From Phoronis australis (lineage: Eukaryota > Phoronida > Phoronidae): 64,000 nucleotides of DNA. The stretch is from positions 1,028,855 to 1,092,854 of the forward strand of contig NMRA01000011.1 in assembly GCA_002633005.1 (NCBI GenBank), in the 5' to 3' direction. Position 1 is the stretch's first letter; every line of letters begins with the position of its first letter. Both the position numbers and the translations under genes were made by a program. Shown piece by piece: positions 58,392 to 64,000 of this stretch. The notes beneath the pieces are model-generated. The model did not search any database, was not told the DNA's origin, and was given only the letters and a program-made list of their open reading frames with translations.

Positions 58392-61165
58392 TTCCTTTTG
58401 TTTAGTAAGTTTTAAGTCAGTGGCACTGGCTTGAATTTCTACGGTAAAATCCCGTCACTTTCGGTGACCCGTCATTTTGGGACAACAAAAGTTAGGGGAG
58501 AGTGGGGTAAAACGGCACCCTTAACTTAAAGATCGATTACCCAAAAGTATACAATGTATGTACAATGAATTAATCATGTTCGAAGAGCCCAAGACAGATT
58601 TGACTTTTTGTGGGGTGCTGGACCGTTTTACCCTACCTTGCGGTTAAGACGGTCACTGCAGTTGGGTAAAACGACCCTGCTACTACGAACACAGATTAAA
58701 TGTAATCACCGATTTATACAACGAAATTTCATAACAAAAGTCTTTTTCTTCTTTATTTTTATATCATACATTATACAGTATGGGTTCTTAGCTTTTAAAA
58801 ACTTAACATGACGAAACTGGCAGTTTACATTTAATGTAGCAACGAACAATAAATTTTCCACCACGAACAGTAGCTAGAGGCAGAGGTCACAGACGTAATC
58901 TTCGTCTTCGCTATCTACCCCCCGCACATTGGTCATGGGCCCATTTTTTGCAACTTGAGCACTTGATCCAGCCGTCATCATCGCATGTTTCTTCGCAGAA
59001 TATGCAGGCCTGGTCATTGCTTTCATCATCATTGATGTCGCCAACTGCTTTCTTCTCTTCTGACTTTTTGGTGCTTTGCGCGTTGATGCAGAAAGTCTTT
59101 TTTCTTCGAACCAGTCATTCCTTTTCTTTCTAAACGTTTTCTCTTCCGCTCTTCCATTTTTCAGTCGTCTTCCGTTTTATTTTGACAGCGTCCTCAAGCG
59201 TTTTCTTGTACGGGCTGCTAGTAAGATGAGTTGCTGAGCTGTTTGAGCGCTTGCCTTTGTCCTTTCCCTTTCCTTGCTATGGTTGTGCATGCGGTACCTC
59301 AAGTATGTTGGCTGGAGACACTACGTGGTTTCATGACTTGTTCTCGGGAGTTTATTGCCAAACGAATCATTGGCCGTTTCATTTAAACCTCCCATCGTTT
59401 TCCGCCGACTGGAGGCTGGTATCAGCTGGTGCTTGCTCATCAGATTGGTGGTCAACAACAATGACCTCTTCTTGGTGGCAAGTATTGTCAGTGACAAATG
59501 AAGGTGCAAAATCATGATCCTGGAAAACGTGGCGATTGACTGGATAAATGCCTGTTTTCCAGAAACCATTTGCAGCAATTAGACCTGTCGTGGACTACTT
59601 CAGGTATGCCTCGTTGAACAGTTTGGCAACTTGAAACGTTGTTACTGTTCTCCCTGGATTGTTTCGCATCCAAACTTCTATCGCATGGTTGTAATACGTG
59701 GACAGCGGTTTCATGAATGATACATCGAGCGGCTGCAACCGATGCGTGCAGTGAGCAGGAAGGCACAGCATATGCACACCATGGCCTCTTGTTGGTCATG
59801 TGTGATGAGTGCTCGTCTAGCACTAACAGTACTGAGTTTTCTTTCGTTGCTCCAACAACTGTTACAACATGTTGGAACCACTGGAAAAAGCTTTCAGTTT
59901 ATATCCAACCACTTTTGTGACAAGTTTAGATGGACCCGTGTGGTGCTCCATTTATCAGCTCCATTTTCATTCGCTGGCGCGGAAAAACAAACATGGGAGG
60001 CACAAGTGTGCCCGTGGCACTCACACAGATTTCAACTGTCACTAATTTACCGCGTTCCGCCGATGTGATGCTTCCGACTTGTTTCTTTCCTCTAAGCGCT
60101 ATAATTTGCGAAGGCCTGGATTGTACGGTGGAGAGTCCCGTCTCGTCCACGTTGTAAACACGGTCAGGTGCAAAGTTGAAGTCATCCATTAGTTTCTCAA
60201 GGACATCAAAAAACGTAGACGATAACCTTGTTGAACCCACGTGCTCTCTTAAAGCTGACGTTGCCTCTGGTGTACGGATGGCAGTATGCCGAGATAAAAA
60301 CCCATAAACCCAGTCCTTTCCAGCCATGTTGTTACTGAATCGATGTGGTATTCCATTTTTCTCTGCCAACTGATAAGCAAGAAGTCGGATGTCTTTAATG
60401 CCAATGCCAAGCATTGTTTCTTCAAGCCTCAGTACATGCTGCGCCAATTCACGAATACTTTTGTTGAAAACATGAATAGGAAATACACTGATGGCTTCAA
60501 ATTTTCGTTGTTACGCTACTGGCATGTGTTGTGGTTTCGATTTGTTATCGGTAGGTGGATGCTATTCCTGGCCGAGGCTGCGTCGCCCAGGAGGGCCTTT
60601 AATGCTGCTCTGTAGCTCAATTAAACATCGCCATGCAACATTTTTTTGTTGCCACTTATCTGTAAAACGCCCTTCACTGACACAGCCATTACGGCCATGT
60701 TGAAGTCTTTAGTGAAAATGTAGGATTTGCTATTGACGCCCCAATTTTTGTGTTGGAACGAAAACGTTTAATTAAATCGGATGTATTAGTCAATACATCT
60801 GTTCAATTTTCTCAAGATGGTTGGCAATACCTTCATGTTAGTATTCATTGGCATAAGAATGTCATTATATGTTTAGCAGTATAGACCCTTCACAAATGTC
60901 GCACAGCTCACGCATGCAGTTAGAGAGACTTTGTACCCTTGTGTTGTGTTGTGTAGCTGCCCATTTGTCCACAAAATAATTTACTCTGTACTATTACCAC
61001 AGGTTAAAAACTAAGATTATACTTGTAACCGTGCTTCAATGCACTTATAAAATCCTGTTTCACTCTGTCATACAGTGGACGTATAGGGCCAATGGAGTTC
61101 CAATCGTTTCTGAGGTTGTAAATTATTCTAGTTTGGAGTAGTCGATTTTGACTTCTCAATAATTC
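58392..61165 (-). mobile_element. Pogo-like DDE transposon, copy A (full interior)
   Basis: Whole element-bearing copy of the duplicated segment. Near its left end GGGTAAAACGG-type words occur at about 58505, 58626 (inverted) and 58665, consistent with subterminal repeats, and GTTAGGGGAGAGTGGGGTAA at 58491 may be the terminus. No matching right terminus was found. The left limit abuts a region shared with copy B and the right limit is the N at 61166. Confidence 0.75.
58874..60690 (-). pseudogene. Pogo-family transposase (CENP-B HTH + DDE_1 + PHD-like C-terminus), frame-shifted
   Basis: Pogo-type transposase pieces in order on the minus strand: an N-terminal helix-turn-helix trace (RAALKALLGDAAS near 60600), CENP-B-type region (MAQHVLRLEETML, then NGIPHRFSNNMAGKDWVYGFLSRH) at 59926-60447, first catalytic Asp in YNVDETGLS, the PPMFVFPRQRMK block, second Asp in LDEHSSHMT near 59820, third in LQPLDVSFMKPL at 59595-59777, and a C-terminal Cys/His finger (CIFCEETCDDDGWIKC then CKKWAHDQC, CDLC) near 58870-59010. 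At least two frame changes (after LDEHSSH and before 59578) make this copy inactive. DDE pogo enzymes cut and paste DNA at TA sites. Confidence 0.8.
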
Positions 61166-61166
61166 N
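61166..61166. other. Ambiguous base (N) at the copy A/copy B junction
   Basis: Single N between the right end of pogo copy A and the left end of copy B. It marks a probable contig join. Confidence 0.9.
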
Positions 61167-62567
61167 TTCCTTTTGTTTAGTAAGTTTTAAGTCAGTGGCA
61201 CTGGCTTGAATTTCTACGGTAAAATCCCGTCACTTTCGGTGACCCGTCATTTTGGGACAACAAAAGTTAGGGGAGAGTGGGGTAAAACGGCACCCTTAAC
61301 TTAAAGATCGATTACTCAAAAGTATACAATGTATGTACAATGAATTAATCATGTTCGAAGAGCCCAAGACAGATTTGACTTTTTATGGGGTGCTGGACCG
61401 TTTTACCCTACCTTGCGGTTAAGACGGTCACTGCAGTTGGGTAAAACGACCCTGCTACTACGAACACAGATTAAATGTAATCACCGATTTATACAACGAA
61501 ATTTCATAACAAAAGTCTTTTTCTTCTTTATTTTGATATCATACATTATACAGTATGGGTTCTTAGCTTTTAAAAACTTAACATGACGAAACTGGCAGTT
61601 TACATTTAATGTAGCAGCGAACAATAAATTTTCCGCCACGAACAGTAGCTAGAGGCAGAGGTCACAGACGTAATCTTCGTCTTCGCTATCTACCCCCGCA
61701 CATTGGTCATGGGCCCATTTTTTGCAACTTAAGCACTTGATCCAGCCGTCATCATCGCATGCAGGCCTGGTCATTGCTTTCATCATCATTGATGTCGCCA
61801 ATTGCTTTCTTCTCTTCTGACTTTTTGGTGCTTTGCGCGTTGATGCAGAAAGTCTTTTTTTCTTCGAACCAGTCATTCCTTTTGTTTCTTCACGTTTTCT
61901 CTTCCGCTCTTCCATTTCTTCAGTCGTCTTCCGTTTTATTTTGACAGCGTCCTCAAGCGTTTTCTTGTACGGGCTGCTAGTAAGAAGAGTTGCTGAGCTG
62001 CCTTTGCCCTTTCCCTTTCCTTGATATGGTTGTGCATGCGGTACCTCAAGTATGTTGGCTGGAGACACTACGTGGTTTCATGACTTGTTCTCGGGGAGTT
62101 TATTGCCAAACGAGTCATTGGCCGTTTCATTTAAACCTCTCTCATCGTTTTCCGCCGACTGGAGGCTGATATCAGCTGGTGCTTGCTCATCAGATTGGTG
62201 GTCAACAACAATGAACTCTTCTTGGTGGCAAGTATTGTCAGTGAAAAATGAAGGTGCAAAATGTCATTATATGTTTAGCAGTATAGACCCTTCACAAAAT
62301 GTCGCACAGCTCACGCATGCAGTTAGAGAGACTTTGTACCCTTGTGTTGTGTTGTGTAGCTGCCCATTTGTCCACAAAATAATTTTCTCTGTACTATTAG
62401 CACAGGTAAAAAATAAGATTATACTTGTAACCGTGCTTCAATGCACTTATAAAATCCTGTTTCACTCTGTCATACAGTGGACGTATAGGGCCAATGGAGT
62501 TCCAATCGTTTCTGAGGTTGTAAATTATTCTAGTTTGGAGTAGTCGATTTTGACTTCTCAATAATTC
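61167..62567 (-). mobile_element. Pogo-like transposon, copy B (internally deleted)
   Basis: Near-identical to copy A at both ends but lacking 1348 bp corresponding to 59513-60860 of A. Both break positions in A end in AAT, leaving a 3-base microhomology at the junction (GCAAAATGTCATTA). A 12-bp segment near 61997 and 17 bp near 61760 are also missing. All three DDE catalytic regions fall inside the deletion. Confidence 0.85.
61649..62068 (-). pseudogene. Pogo copy B: C-terminal region with Lys-rich linker and truncated finger
   Basis: Continuous 139-codon frame beginning MSPANILEVPHAQPYQGKGKGKG. It has a basic coiled stretch (EEMEERKRKREETKG, KKKRL) and then CDDDGWIKCLSCKKWAHDQCAG with CDLC at the end. 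Compared with copy A, a 17-bp loss removes the first C-x2-C pair of the PHD-like finger and changes the upstream frame. The catalytic domain is absent, so it cannot be an autonomous transposase. Confidence 0.65.
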
Positions 62568-63215
62568 ATTCCAGAATGTGGCAAATAACAACGTGTGTAT
62601 TTATTGTCGAGTAAAACGCATCAAGTATACAGCGTATCAGGTAGTTAGTGCATGGAAACTGGTATACTATTATTGCAAGTAACATCATGTCAGTTAATAA
62701 TGATGACAAAGTTATGATGCATTTCCTGTATGTACATACGTCCGTGACGAAAGAACGCCTTGATCTACTTGTGGGCACCAGGAAGGTAAAGGGTGCCATT
62801 TTTCACTATTGGCCTATCAGAACTTCCCGGTTGCAGTTAATAATCACGTGACATTGTTTGAAATTAGAATGGAGTACATTTAGCTCGCGGGCATGTGTAA
62901 ATTAAACTGTTTCTTTAATCAACTTCTCTAGCTTTTCTTGTGTTTTGCAAAAGCGTTTCGAAATTTTCTTGTCAAATAATTGGTTAATAAATATGTGCAC
63001 GACAGATTTGCTTTTGTGTTTCTCGATCAGTTTATGTAAACTAATGTAGACACGTTTTGCCATTTTTCGAGGATGACTTACGTCAGAGCCACGTAAATCC
63101 TTTCACAATGTCATCGCACTGTGCGCTGGACTCAACAACCTTTCCAGTTTCTAAGGATCGTCATCTTGATTACGCGTTCTCTGCAGCAGACGACAAAATA
63201 TAAAAATGGACAACA
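62568..63215. other. 5' flank of the EGF-domain gene
   Basis: No gene recognised. The region just upstream of 63216 should hold the promoter of the EGF-domain gene, but no core element is certain. Confidence 0.45.
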
Positions 63216-63686
63216 ATGATGTGCAGCAACTGCAACCTTCTATCATATCTTGTCTCACTCTTGCTCTTGTTTTGGGCAAAGGTCGTTGAATCTGGATCCG
63301 TCTGCGACCAATGGATGTCGTGTGCGCAAAGGTGTTCTGTTCTCGCACACCCAGACACAGACACAACGAAATGCTCTTGTGATCCTGGTTACGTAATAAA
63401 GAGTGACAAATTTTCATGCAATTTCAATCACTCAATTGACAAACCTTACGTAAGTCAGGAACTCTGGGATATTCTAGATGACCAAGTCAACTTTTTGATG
63501 GTTACCGTTGAGGACTCGAAATCTAGCTTCTCGATCCTTGTTGAAAATTTACATTCGCAACACCTTTTTAGTATTTCCTCTGAAGTTGAGGACGCAGTAC
63601 CATTCGGCTCCGACGTGTCACGGACGGAGTTCTTTTACTCTGCTAAAGACGAGAATGGCATTCGAAAGCTCTATCGACGAACGAAG
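63216..63686 (+). CDS. Secreted/membrane protein with EGF-like module, first exon
   Basis: ATG at 63216, followed at once by a second in-frame ATG, opens a frame that reaches a donor ACGAAG|GTAATG at 63686 (157 codons, phase 0). Residues about 8-26 (LLSYLVSLLLLFWAKVV) form a signal peptide. Residues 30-68 have six cysteines spaced as in an EGF-like domain: C30, C36, C40, C53, C55, C68, with CSCDPGY in the middle. The following 90 residues are acidic and lack cysteines, with YVSQELWDILDDQVNFLMV near the start; I do not recognise them. It may continue as a larger extracellular or LDL-receptor-type protein beyond the window. The family is not assigned. Confidence 0.7.
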
Positions 63687-64000
63687 GTAATGTCGTCTGC
63701 GATTTGTTACTCTGTCTTTTTAAGATTCAGTCATTTGTTACCTCTCTGTGGATGTACAGGTGGCTGGTGGTCTGTATTTGTCCGGGTTAAGATTTCCTAA
63801 AATTTAATTTTAAACGCCCGTACCTATTTAAGGGCCCACAGTCGATGCTTTTGGTTCCGGCATCGGACAATTTCCGTTTCGTTCCATTGACAAGCAAACA
63901 TTACATTGTCTACATTTTAACCAGTTTTAAGCAATTTTTTTACGTGAAGTGGCTGGTCGCGCAAATGACCGCCGGAACGTTACAAAAATTTCGCTTTTAA
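63687..64000 (+). other. First intron of the EGF-domain gene
   Basis: Sequence beyond the donor is AT-rich; the reading frame runs to a stop at about 63800, with no further exon seen before the window ends. Confidence 0.5.

Overview
The window is animal nuclear DNA. It is AT-rich, with long introns, canonical GT-AG splice sites, C2H2 and PHD-type zinc fingers, and a heavy load of decayed transposons (BEL/Pao, Ty3/gypsy, hAT, pogo and Tc1-type miniature elements). The gene families (an MKRN2OS-like protein, ANKRD54, claudin-like and four-TM proteins) and the transposon mix fit a marine invertebrate, probably a deuterostome or lophotrochozoan. I cannot name the species. No rRNA or CRISPR array was seen, and I found no convincing tRNA by eye.

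Layout. 0-0.5 kb: a 25-bp minisatellite, then the last exon of an MKRN2OS-like gene (+). 2.1-8.3 kb: decayed BEL/Pao, hAT and Ty3-type fragments (-). 11.3-21.2 kb: a dense minus-strand block of broken, locally duplicated coding segments. It holds a DUF3987-like protein, three YqaJ-type nuclease units, two copies of a USP-like protease region, a hAT transposase piece, an SGNH-hydrolase/zinc-knuckle ORF and a SWIM finger. 21.5-26.4 kb: gene-poor, with miniature inverted-repeat elements.

26.5-32.1 kb: a complete five-exon claudin/PMP22-like gene (-). 38.4-40.4 kb: the 5' exons of a second four-TM gene (-), with minisatellites and a CTG tract downstream of it. 44.1-46.9 kb: a 1-kb duplication across a single-N join and a 650-bp Tc1-type foldback element. 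47.0-53.3 kb: a complete six-exon ANKRD54 orthologue (+). 55.2-57.6 kb: a C2H2 exon, a BEL/Pao gag-protease fragment and a broken hAT-type zinc finger (-). 58.4-62.6 kb: two copies of a pogo-like transposon, one with an internal deletion, meeting at another single N. 63.2-63.7 kb: the first exon of a secreted or membrane protein with an EGF-like module (+), which runs off the window.

The host genes look functionally unrelated: a nuclear/cytoplasmic shuttling ankyrin adaptor, two tetraspan membrane proteins, one EGF-type extracellular protein and one small conserved protein. No operon-like organisation is seen. The two most useful points for a re-reader are the 11-21 kb block, which may be the remains of a large composite element, and the two N joins flanked by overlapping near-copies, which look like unmerged haplotypes rather than real tandem duplications.
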